Below are positions 1 through 4,725 of a stretch of 5,013 nt of DNA, piece by piece. Location: the NCBI GenBank assembly GCA_016286595.1, contig JAEETR010000171.1, positions 1 to 5,013 on the forward strand. The letters run 5' to 3'. The DNA comes from Oscillospiraceae bacterium. Lineage in GTDB: Bacteria; Bacillota; Clostridia; Oscillospirales; Oscillospiraceae. A program made the position numbers and the translations under genes. The notes under the pieces are model-generated. The model was not told the DNA's origin, did no database searches, and worked only from the letters and a program-made list of their open reading frames with translations. Numbering within the stretch: position 1 is the first letter of the stretch; every line of letters begins with the position of its first letter.

Positions 1-133
1 CGGCGGCAAACTTCAGCATAAAGGCGCTTTCTCTGGGGTTTTTCATAGTCGCCCTGACCGCGTCGGCGATGACGCCCTCAACGCCCTTCGTCAGGTATTC
101 CTGCAGATCAAAATCGCTGTCAGTATTGCTCAC
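1..133 (-). CDS. N-terminus of a probable clostridial radical SAM protein (partial, runs off left edge)
   Basis: Only the first 44 codons are inside the window, read leftwards from a GTG at 133-131. The start is well supported: GGAGG (141-145 on the complement) lies 7 nt upstream, and the nearest upstream ATG is in another frame and hits a stop at once. The visible protein begins with a short acidic stretch, then DLQEYLTKGVEGVIADAVRA, then an amphipathic helix with KNPRESAFMLKFAA. From memory, this matches the N-terminal helical leader of a family of clostridial radical SAM/SPASM-type proteins, in which the CxxxCxxC cluster motif follows some 30 residues later. The cluster motif would fall outside the window, so the product call rests on leader resemblance only. 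The coding region is convincing; the function is tentative. It is divergent from the spore-protein gene, with about 530 bp between the starts. Confidence 0.6.
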   Translation of the reverse strand, partial: MSNTDSDFDLQEYLTKGVEGVIADAVRATMKNPRESAFMLKFAA

Positions 134-140
134 GTACGTG

Positions 141-145
141 CCTCC
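141..145 (-). promoter_or_regulatory. Ribosome binding site that decides a GTG start
   Basis: CCTCC on the plus strand reads GGAGG on the minus strand, 7 nt before the GTG at 133-131. It selects GTG as the start of the left-edge gene, since no in-frame ATG with a comparable site is present. Confidence 0.7.
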
Positions 146-375
146 GTTCGCATCAGAGCCCTGTCCGGAAGCCGCCTGAGCCCCGCCGGTCCGCGGAACG
201 CCTCCGCAAGAATCTCTGTCGCTGTTTTTCGCTTCACATCGTTCACCCGCTATATCGGTTATGCTGTTCATCCGTCTTCCCGCAGGCACGCCGGGCTGTT
301 ATCGCAGGAACTCCTGTACAGCCGGAATCGTCTTGCCCTTCGGCCTTTTTTACAGCGGCAGATCGAGTAATGTAC

Positions 376-397
376 AGATTTATTATATTATAAATCT
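376..397. repeat. AT-rich inverted repeat, possible operator or promoter element
   Basis: AGATTTAT (376-383) and ATAAATCT (390-397) are perfect 8-bp inverted arms around a 6-nt centre, in the only AT-rich patch of an otherwise GC-rich intergenic region. CAGATTT occurs again in direct orientation at 401-407. Read on the minus strand, the right side of the palindrome contains TATAAT (392-387), a perfect -10 hexamer pointing at the left-edge gene about 250 bp away. However, no good -35 lies 16-18 bp upstream. It may be a promoter core, an operator, or simply an AT-rich palindrome. Confidence 0.4.
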
Positions 398-561
398 TCT
401 CAGATTTCCAGATGTTTCATGGCCAAACGCTTTACCTCAAACCTTTTTGACGCTTTGACGCGGCCCGGCCATCCGCAGAACTGTTCTTTCATAAACGCGC
501 AGGACGAAGAGACCGTCAGTGACCTGGGTTACCATCTGCGGGCGGCAGCAGTCTTTTTTCA

Positions 562-610
562 TTGTCGAACCGACAAATATTGCCCGGAATATCTCTGCCG
601 CGTCGGGCAA
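562..610 (+). repeat. Two small adjacent inverted repeats upstream of the spore-protein gene
   Basis: TTGTCG (562-567) and CGACAA (571-576) form 6-bp arms around AAC. Immediately after, TTGCCCG (580-586) and CGGGCAA (604-610) form 7-bp arms with a 17-nt loop. Both lie within about 105 nt of the spore-protein start codon and would be in its leader if transcription begins upstream of 562. They could be protein-binding sites or mRNA leader hairpins, but short arms like these can arise by chance. Confidence 0.3.
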
Positions 611-665
611 AGATATAGTTGAAACACGCAAAAGCGTTTTCAATACGACAAAGGAGACTGATGCT

Positions 666-863
666 ATGTCCAGCAAGTCCAACAGGATCAACATCCCCGA
701 GGCACGCAACGCCATGAACCGCTTTAAGATGGAGTCCGCCAGCGAGGTGGGCGTCAACCTCAAGGACGGTTACAACGGCGACCTGACCTCCCGTCAGGCC
801 GGTTCCGTCGGCGGCCAGATGGTCAAGAAGATGATCGAGGCCTACGAAAACGGCATAAAGTAA
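666..863 (+). CDS. Alpha/beta-type small acid-soluble spore protein (SASP)
   Basis: A 65-residue protein of the family that saturates the DNA of dormant endospores, protects it from UV and heat, and is degraded to amino acids at germination. The family signature is clear: an N-terminal helix with PEARNAMNRFKMESASEVGV (residues 11-30), then the conserved DNA-binding half GDLTSRQAGSVGGQMVKKMI (38-57). The length is typical for the family. The start at 666 has AAGGAG (651-656) 9 nt upstream; the ATG at 661 is in another frame, and an in-frame ATG at 519 has no site and adds an unconserved leader. The germination-protease site, usually E followed by a hydrophobic residue then A-S/x-E, here reads E22-S23-A24-S25-E26, with serine in the usual hydrophobic position. 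The gene is monocistronic with its own terminator. Forespore (SigG) control is expected for the family, but I could not place a SigG promoter. A specific ssp letter cannot be assigned. Confidence 0.93.
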   Translation: MSSKSNRINIPEARNAMNRFKMESASEVGVNLKDGYNGDLTSRQAGSVGGQMVKKMIEAYENGIK

Positions 864-868
864 CGGCA

Positions 869-904
869 AAAAAGCGGGGCGGTGAACTCACCGTCCCGCT
901 TTTT
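869..904 (+). terminator. Rho-independent terminator of the SASP gene
   Basis: A 12-bp stem pairs 873-884 with 889-900 (one G-T wobble at 879/894) around an AACT loop and is followed by TTTTT. The A-run at 868-873 extends the pairing with the T-run and would make it active in the reverse direction too. It starts 5 nt after the SASP stop codon. Confidence 0.9.
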
Positions 905-917
905 CCTCTTCCGCACT

Positions 918-945
918 TTTCCAACCGCTTCCGCTGTGATATAAT
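918..945 (+). promoter_or_regulatory. Extended -10 promoter of the dipeptidase/alcohol dehydrogenase operon
   Basis: TATAAT at 940-945 is a perfect -10 and is preceded by TG at 937-938, giving the extended -10 form TGnTATAAT. A weak -35, TTTCCA (918-923, 4 of 6 matches to TTGACA), sits 16 bp upstream. Transcription would start near 952, leaving a leader of roughly 26 nt before the ATG at 978. The promoter begins directly after the SASP terminator, so the operon is transcribed independently of the spore-protein gene. The fit is to a vegetative SigA-type promoter. Confidence 0.75.
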
Positions 946-956
946 CGGTATATCAC
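936..956. promoter_or_regulatory. Palindrome over the -10 and start site, candidate operator
   Basis: GTGATATA (936-943) and TATATCAC (949-956) are perfect 8-bp inverted arms separated by ATCGG. The left arm overlaps the extended -10 and the right arm covers the predicted transcription start, the usual position for a repressor site. The half-site resembles those of GntR-like regulators in general form only. No regulator gene is visible nearby, so the binding protein is unknown. Read as RNA, only its right half would be in the transcript, so it should act as DNA rather than as a leader hairpin. Confidence 0.55.
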
Positions 957-965
957 ATGATACAT

Positions 966-972
966 AAGGAGG
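966..972 (+). promoter_or_regulatory. Ribosome binding site fixing the dipeptidase start
   Basis: AAGGAGG lies 5 nt before the ATG at 978. It rules out the in-frame ATG at 957, which lies at the predicted transcription start and upstream of this site. Confidence 0.85.
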
Positions 973-977
973 CGCCT

Positions 978-1952
978 ATGCTCAGCGGATTTATAGACCT
1001 GCACTGCGACACCCTGGCCAAGCTGACGAGGACCGGCGACAGCCTGCGCAAAAACGAGCACGATATAGACCTTGAACGGATGAAGGCAGCCGGGGGACTG
1101 GCCCAGTTTTTCGCCATGTTCATCCCCGTGGAAAAAGTCGAGGATCCCCTGGGCGGCTGTCTTAAGATGGTGGACTGCTTCTGGCGGGAGATGGAAAAGA
1201 ACTCCGACCTTATCGCCTGGGCAGGCAGCGGCACAGACGTGGAACGCAACGCCGCCGCGGGCAAGATGTCCGCGTTTCTCACCGTGGAGGACTCCGGTAT
1301 CTTCTCCTGCGATCTGGCGGCCCTGCGGGTGATGCACCGGCTGGGCGTACGCCTCGTCACACTTACCTGGAACTTCAAAAACAAGGTGGGCTCTCCCCAC
1401 GCCACCCCCGAGTTCAACGCCGAGGGGCTGTCCCCCTACGGCATCGAATTCGTCCGGGCCTGCGAGGACACCGGCATCATCGTGGACGTGAGCCATCTGG
1501 GCGACGGCGGCTTCTGGGACGTGGCCAAAAACTGTACAAAGCCCTTTATCGCCAGCCATTCCGACAGCCGGGCCGTGGCCAACCGCAGCCGCAACATGAC
1601 CGACGATATGCTCCGGGCTCTTTCCGACAAGGGCGGCGTGGCGGGTCTGAACTTCTTCGCAGACTTCGTCCGCCCCGGCACCGACGGTCTGTGGCAGAAG
1701 CTGGAGAACAACGCCTGCGACGTGACCGACGTGGTAAAGCACGCACTGCACATGCTGGACGTGGGCGGTGAGGACTGCCTTGCTCTGGGCAGCGACTTCG
1801 ACGGCATCGGCGCCGCGCCGGAGCGCCTGAAGGGAGTGCAGGACATGCCCAATCTGAAGCAGGCCCTGGCCGACGCCGGCGTCAGCGAAAGGGTCGTGGA
1901 CAAGATATTCTACGGCAACGCCATGCGGGTCATAAAGGAACTTTTAGGCTGA
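978..1952 (+). CDS. Membrane dipeptidase family (peptidase M19) zinc dipeptidase
   Basis: A 324-residue protein of the renal-dipeptidase-like family, TIM-barrel enzymes with a binuclear zinc centre that hydrolyse dipeptides, often including those with a D-amino acid at the C-terminal position. All expected metal ligands are visible: H9 and D11 in DLHCDTL, the bridging E104 in LTVEDSG, H173 in DVSH, H194 in ASHSDSRA (21 residues after H173, the spacing in the mammalian enzyme), and the catalytic-site D273 in GSDFDGI. The length is normal for bacterial members. There is no signal peptide or membrane segment, so it should be cytosolic despite the family name. The start at 978 is fixed by a strong Shine-Dalgarno site. 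It is the first gene of an operon with the iron alcohol dehydrogenase 36 nt downstream. The substrate cannot be inferred; D-amino-acid dipeptide or cysteinylglycine turnover are family possibilities. Confidence 0.93.
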   Translation: MLSGFIDLHCDTLAKLTRTGDSLRKNEHDIDLERMKAAGGLAQFFAMFIPVEKVEDPLGGCLKMVDCFWREMEKNSDLIAWAGSGTDVERNAAAGKMSAFLTVEDSGIFSCDLAALRVMHRLGVRLVTLTWNFKNKVGSPHATPEFNAEGLSPYGIEFVRACEDTGIIVDVSHLGDGGFWDVAKNCTKPFIASHSDSRAVANRSRNMTDDMLRALSDKGGVAGLNFFADFVRPGTDGLWQKLENNACDVTDVVKHALHMLDVGGEDCLALGSDFDGIGAAPERLKGVQDMPNLKQALADAGVSERVVDKIFYGNAMRVIKELLG

Positions 1953-1988
1953 TAAAACCGTACCAAATGCCGTAAGGAGGCTAATTAT

Positions 1989-3167
1989 ATGAAGAATTTC
2001 GTTTACAACACCCCCACTAAGGTCTATTTCGGCAAGGGCGTATGCGACGACGTGGGCGCTCAGCTCAGCGAGTTCGGCCCCGGCAAGATCATCGTGGTCT
2101 ACGGCGGCGGCAGCGCAGTCCGTTCAGGTCTTCTGGGCAAGATCACTTCCAGCCTTGACCGCCACGGCATCGCCCACGCGGAGATCGGCGGCGTGGAACC
2201 CAACCCCAAGGTAGGCAAGGTCCGGGAGGTCATCGCTCTGGCCAAGGCCGAGAACGCCGATTTCCTGCTGGCGGTGGGCGGCGGCAGCGTCATCGACACC
2301 GTAAAGTGCGCCGCCTTCACCATCCCCACGGGTCTTGACCCCTGGGACGTTATAATGGGCGCAAAGGTGGATACAAAGCCCCTGCCTCTGGGCACCGTGC
2401 TGACCATATCCGCTGCCGGCAGCGAGATGAGCAATTCCATGGTCATCTCCAACCCGGAGATCTGCATCAAAAAGGGCCGCGGCGAGGAGGGCGTCCGTCC
2501 CCGGGTGTCCTTCCTGGATCCCGAGAACACCTTCACCGTTTCCAAATATCAGACGGGCTGCGGTACGGTTGACATAATGATGCACACCATGGAGCGCTAC
2601 TACACCATAGACGACGACTCCGACCTGACCGACCGCATCGCCGAGGGGCTTCTCACCGCCGTGAAGAGCGCCGGCAGCGTGGCCGCGGAAAATCCCGAGG
2701 ATTATGAGGCCCGGGCCACTCTGATGTGGGCCTCCTCCGTCAGCCACAACGGTCTCACCGGCTGCGGCAAGAACCTGCGGGGCATGGCCGTCCACGCGCT
2801 GGAGCACGGCGTTTCCGGCGTGTTCGACCGGGTCGCCCACGGCGCAGGTCTTGCGGTGCTGTTCCCCGCCTGGGCAAAATACGTGATGCAGTACGACGTG
2901 CGCCGCTTCGCCCAGCTGGGCAGCCGGGTGTGGGGCGCCTCCATGGACCTGCTGCACCCCGAGCGTACCGCCGCCGAGGGCATCGCGCTGATGAAGAACT
3001 ACTTCCGCTCCATCGGCATGCCCGTGAGCCTTGCCGAGCTGGACATCCATGAGGAGGACTTCGAGCGCATCGCTGACGTTATAACGGCCGGCGGCACCAC
3101 CCAGGTCCGCTCCTACATTCCCCTCGGCAAAAAAGAGGTCATGGACATTCTGGAGCTGGCAAAATAA
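1989..3167 (+). CDS. Iron-containing alcohol dehydrogenase (butanol dehydrogenase/YqhD-like)
   Basis: A 392-residue group III alcohol dehydrogenase, a cytosolic NAD(P)H-dependent enzyme interconverting aldehydes and alcohols. The N-terminal nucleotide-binding domain carries YNTPTKVYFGKG (6-17), YGGGSAVRSG (38-47) and GGGSVID (97-103). The first GGGS resembles the NADPH-preferring butanol dehydrogenase/YqhD branch, so NADPH use is inferred. The helical C-terminal domain gives the metal site: D195 and H199 in VDIMMHTMERYY, H269 in HALEH, and H284 in DRVAHGAGL. The gap between the two C-terminal histidines is 15 residues, one more than the 14 I recall for FucO and YqhD; the DRVAHG form is common in clostridial members. 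TAAGGAGG (1973-1980) lies 8 nt before the ATG. It is the second gene of the operon, 36 nt after the dipeptidase, and ends in a strong terminator. The true substrate is unknown. Confidence 0.92.
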   Translation: MKNFVYNTPTKVYFGKGVCDDVGAQLSEFGPGKIIVVYGGGSAVRSGLLGKITSSLDRHGIAHAEIGGVEPNPKVGKVREVIALAKAENADFLLAVGGGSVIDTVKCAAFTIPTGLDPWDVIMGAKVDTKPLPLGTVLTISAAGSEMSNSMVISNPEICIKKGRGEEGVRPRVSFLDPENTFTVSKYQTGCGTVDIMMHTMERYYTIDDDSDLTDRIAEGLLTAVKSAGSVAAENPEDYEARATLMWASSVSHNGLTGCGKNLRGMAVHALEHGVSGVFDRVAHGAGLAVLFPAWAKYVMQYDVRRFAQLGSRVWGASMDLLHPERTAAEGIALMKNYFRSIGMPVSLAELDIHEEDFERIADVITAGGTTQVRSYIPLGKKEVMDILELAK

Positions 3168-3180
3168 CAGCCGCAACGCA

Positions 3181-3215
3181 AAAAAGGCGGATACCCTGAC
3201 GGTATCCGCCTTTTT
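3181..3215. terminator. Bidirectional intrinsic terminator between convergent genes
   Basis: A perfect 10-bp stem, GGCGGATACC (3186-3195) with GGTATCCGCC (3201-3210), encloses the loop CTGAC. It is flanked by AAAAA (3181-3185) and TTTTT (3211-3215), so either strand gives a hairpin followed by a U-run. It lies in the 48-bp gap between the alcohol dehydrogenase stop and the stop of the SSB-like gene on the other strand, and should end both transcripts. Confidence 0.93.
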
Positions 3216-3818
3216 CTATTCTTTCTCAACGAGTTCCGCCGTAACGGCCGAGACCTCGAAGGCCACCCGTTCCGTGGGCTCGCCCTCCACTACCTTTACG
3301 TATCTGCGGCTCTGGAGCCGTCCGGTGAGACGTACCGCGTCCCCCACCCTCCACTCCGCCGCCCTGACGGCCGCAAGTCCCCACACGATGCAGGGCAGAT
3401 AGTCCGAGCGTCCGTAGCGGCGGTTCACCGCCAGCATTACGTCGCATATCTCCCGGCCCATGGGGGTGGTGCGGTAGACGGGCGGCTTGCACAGCGCCCC
3501 GTAAAGCTCCACGAAATTCTCGTATTCCCCGTCCGACGGATTGAGCTGACGGGCCAGCACTGTTATGACCAGCCGGCTGCCCGTACCGCTTCTGTTGTTG
3601 TATGTCCGCACCTCCCCCTCGACAAGGAGGCTGTCCCCCGGGGAGACGATCTGCGCGTCGGCCTGAGTACAGACCACGTTCAGCACGTCCCTCGTGCCGG
3701 ACAGCCGCTCCACGGAAAGTGGGAAGGTGTAATAAGGGCCCAGCCTGCCCATATGGGAAAAGCGGGGCGGTTCCGTCACGTCGCCCCGGAGCCGCACCGT
3801 ATTGTTTGACCTGTCCAA
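3216..3818 (-). CDS. Tandem OB-fold single-stranded DNA-binding (SSB-like) protein
   Basis: A 200-residue protein with two OB-fold-like halves. The C-terminal half (about 100-198) is clearly SSB-like: NFVELYGALCKPPVYRTTPM, then LAVNRRYGRSDYLPC (129-143), WG (146-147) and a closing LTGRLQSRRY strand. The N-terminal half (about 6-90) has the same strand order (VRLRGDVTEPPRFSH, then LLVEGEVRTYNN) but is more divergent. Clostridia are known to carry such two-OB proteins alongside the normal SSB. The acidic C-terminal tail ending in a DIPF-like motif is absent; the protein stops at ELVEKE. I chose the TTG start at 3818-3816 because AGAGGTGG lies 5 nt upstream. A GTG at 3827 adds three residues but has no usable site, and a TGA two codons before it closes the frame. 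It lies 126 bp downstream of the sirtuin on the same strand. A role in DNA replication or repair is inferred. Confidence 0.85.
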   Translation of the reverse strand: MDRSNNTVRLRGDVTEPPRFSHMGRLGPYYTFPLSVERLSGTRDVLNVVCTQADAQIVSPGDSLLVEGEVRTYNNRSGTGSRLVITVLARQLNPSDGEYENFVELYGALCKPPVYRTTPMGREICDVMLAVNRRYGRSDYLPCIVWGLAAVRAAEWRVGDAVRLTGRLQSRRYVKVVEGEPTERVAFEVSAVTAELVEKE

Positions 3819-3823
3819 TCGCT

Positions 3824-3831
3824 CCACCTCT
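3824..3831 (-). promoter_or_regulatory. Ribosome binding site favouring a TTG start
   Basis: CCACCTCT on the plus strand reads AGAGGTGG on the minus strand. It ends 5 nt before the TTG at 3818-3816 and itself overlaps the alternative GTG start at 3827. That arrangement makes TTG the better-supported start for the SSB-like gene. Confidence 0.55.
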
Positions 3832-3870
3832 CATAAGAAGTCTATGCTCCAATATATGAGGCGAAGCCCG

Positions 3871-3939
3871 GTAATATTAGCGCGAGGCCGCTTTTCGGCG
3901 GCCTCGCGGAGTTTCCCGCCGCAGCGGGTATAATATTAC
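3871..3939. repeat. Nested inverted repeats between the sirtuin and SSB-like genes
   Basis: Outer arms GTAATATTA (3871-3879) and TAATATTAC (3931-3939) are perfect 9-bp inverted copies. Inside them is a perfect 11-bp GC-rich hairpin, CGCGAGGCCGC (3881-3891) with GCGGCCTCGCG (3898-3908), loop TTTTCG. To its right is a small hairpin, CCCGC (3915-3919) with GCGGG (3924-3928). The strong stem is 37 bp past the sirtuin stop and could terminate or stabilise its mRNA, but no T-run follows it on the minus strand, so it is not a standard intrinsic terminator. The outer arms contain TAATATTA, itself a palindrome, so they may be binding sites rather than a stem. Confidence 0.6.
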
Positions 3940-3944
3940 GACGT

Positions 3945-4667
3945 TCACAGCCGGGAGAAAACCTCGCCGATCTTCCCGTGGATGACCAGATCCGCCTCGC
4001 TGTCATAGGGCGTTGAGGACAGATTTATCAGCACCAGCCGATGGCCCCGGTAGTAGTTGATGAGACCCGCCGCCGGATACACGACAAGGGACGTGCCACC
4101 CACGATGAGCATATCGGCGTGACGGATGGCGCTGACGGCCCCGGCGATAACGTTGCCGTCCAGCCCTTCCCCGTAGAGCACCACGTCGGGGCGGATCATG
4201 CCGCCGCATTTGGGGCAGTATGGGATATCCTCCGCGTCCTGCACGTAGTCGCCGTCGTATCTTTCGCCGCACTTGACGCAGTAGTTGCGCAGGAGAGAGC
4301 CGTGGAGTTCATAGACGGTCCTGCTTCCGGCGGCCTGATGGAGCCCGTCGATGTTCTGGGTCACCACCGCTGACAGCCTGCCCTCCCTCTCCAGGCGGGC
4401 CAGATACAGGTGGGCGGCGTTGGGCTTTGCGCCTTTCACGATGAGCTTGTCCCGGTAAAAGCGGTAGAACTCCGCCGGGTAACGGCGAAGAAAATCGTGG
4501 CTGACTATCTCCTCCGGCGGGTAGGCGTACTTCTGGGCGTAAAGACCGTCGGCGCTGCGGAAATCAGGTATGCCGCTCTCGGTGGACACCCCGGCGCCGC
4601 CGAAAAACACTATGCTTCTGCTCTCGTCGATCCAGCTTTTCAGCCGGGCTATCTTGTCTTCTTCCAT
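3945..4667 (-). CDS. cobB: Sir2-family NAD-dependent protein deacylase (sirtuin, class U-like)
   Basis: A 240-residue sirtuin that removes acyl groups from lysine side chains, consuming NAD+ and releasing nicotinamide and O-acyl-ADP-ribose. The NAD-binding motif GAGVSTESGIPDFRS spans 24-38, the TQNIDGLHQ motif 103-111 with N105 and D107 in the nicotinamide pocket, and the catalytic base is H122 in ELHG. The structural zinc site is intact: C130-x2-C133 and C151-x2-C154. GTSLVVYPAA (191-200) and N215 complete the Rossmann fold. The order and wording closely follow Thermotoga maritima Sir2, a class U sirtuin. The length is normal and no targeting signal is present. The ATG has GAGGAGA (4671-4677) 3 nt upstream. 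The gene lies 58 bp behind guaB with a terminator in between, so its transcription may depend on readthrough. The symbol cobB is by family convention. Confidence 0.93.
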   Translation of the reverse strand: MEEDKIARLKSWIDESRSIVFFGGAGVSTESGIPDFRSADGLYAQKYAYPPEEIVSHDFLRRYPAEFYRFYRDKLIVKGAKPNAAHLYLARLEREGRLSAVVTQNIDGLHQAAGSRTVYELHGSLLRNYCVKCGERYDGDYVQDAEDIPYCPKCGGMIRPDVVLYGEGLDGNVIAGAVSAIRHADMLIVGGTSLVVYPAAGLINYYRGHRLVLINLSSTPYDSEADLVIHGKIGEVFSRL

Positions 4668-4680
4668 AATTCTCCTCGCG

Positions 4681-4717
4681 TAATAAAAACGGACGGCACG
4701 AGATCCGTACCGTCCGT
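4681..4717 (-). terminator. Intrinsic terminator after guaB
   Basis: Read on the minus strand, ACGGACGG (4717-4710) pairs with CCGTCCGT (4696-4689), and the stem continues with ACG/CGT after a one-base mismatch, closing an AGATC-region loop. It is followed by TTTTT and ATTA (4689-4681). It begins 8 nt after the guaB stop codon and ends only a few bases before the sirtuin ribosome binding site. Confidence 0.85.
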
Positions 4718-4725
4718 TATCGTCA

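Larger units (their letters stand above)
146..650. other. Long divergent intergenic region without a supported gene
   Basis: About 500 bp lie between the ribosome binding sites of the left-edge gene and the spore-protein gene. Open frames here (for example plus-strand ones beginning at 261 and 419) lack a Shine-Dalgarno site, have low-complexity cysteine- or proline-rich translations and match no family I recognise, so I treat the region as non-coding. It contains an AT-rich patch at about 371-410 with a strong palindrome, and small inverted repeats at 562-576 and 580-610. It must hold the promoters of both divergent genes, but I could not place either with confidence. A run of six T at 346-351 follows only a weak GC stem, so I do not call a terminator there. 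Confidence 0.6.

Noticed and set aside
321..351. Possible terminator before the T-run at 346-351
   Set aside because: The best stem is only 3-4 bp with a long or strained loop, and no coding gene ends nearby.
560..618. SigG-type promoter for the SASP gene (CATTGTC at 560-566, or GGAATA with GATATAG at 612-618)
   Set aside because: The first lacks a matching -35 at 17-18 bp; the second has a spacer of about 20 bp and a poor -10. A SigG promoter is expected from the family but not demonstrated here.
519..665. In-frame upstream extension of the SASP gene to an ATG at 519 (114 residues)
   Set aside because: No Shine-Dalgarno before 519, SASPs are about 60-75 residues, and the ATG at 666 has AAGGAG at good spacing and begins the conserved domain.
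888..1751. Long minus-strand open frame opposite the dipeptidase gene
   Set aside because: It is antisense to a gene with all M19 metal ligands intact; its translation is low-complexity (His/Val/Gly-rich), as expected for a GC-rich shadow frame.
2124..3176. Long minus-strand open frame opposite the alcohol dehydrogenase gene
   Set aside because: Shadow of a clearly conserved gene, with a His/Gly/Ala-rich translation and no recognisable domain.
3226..3852. Overlapping minus-strand open frame of 208 residues in another frame of the SSB-like gene
   Set aside because: The translation is Gly/Arg-rich without a family, while the other frame encodes a clear SSB-type OB fold.
3851..3856. TATATT on the minus strand as a -10 for the SSB-like gene
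   Set aside because: No recognisable -35 or TG extension at suitable spacing; co-transcription with the sirtuin gene is equally possible.
3871..3939. TAATATTAC matches the nonanucleotide of geminivirus and circovirus rolling-circle origins
   Set aside because: Here it lies outside the hairpin loop, no replication initiator gene is present, and a 9-mer of this composition next to a palindromic copy is plausible by chance.
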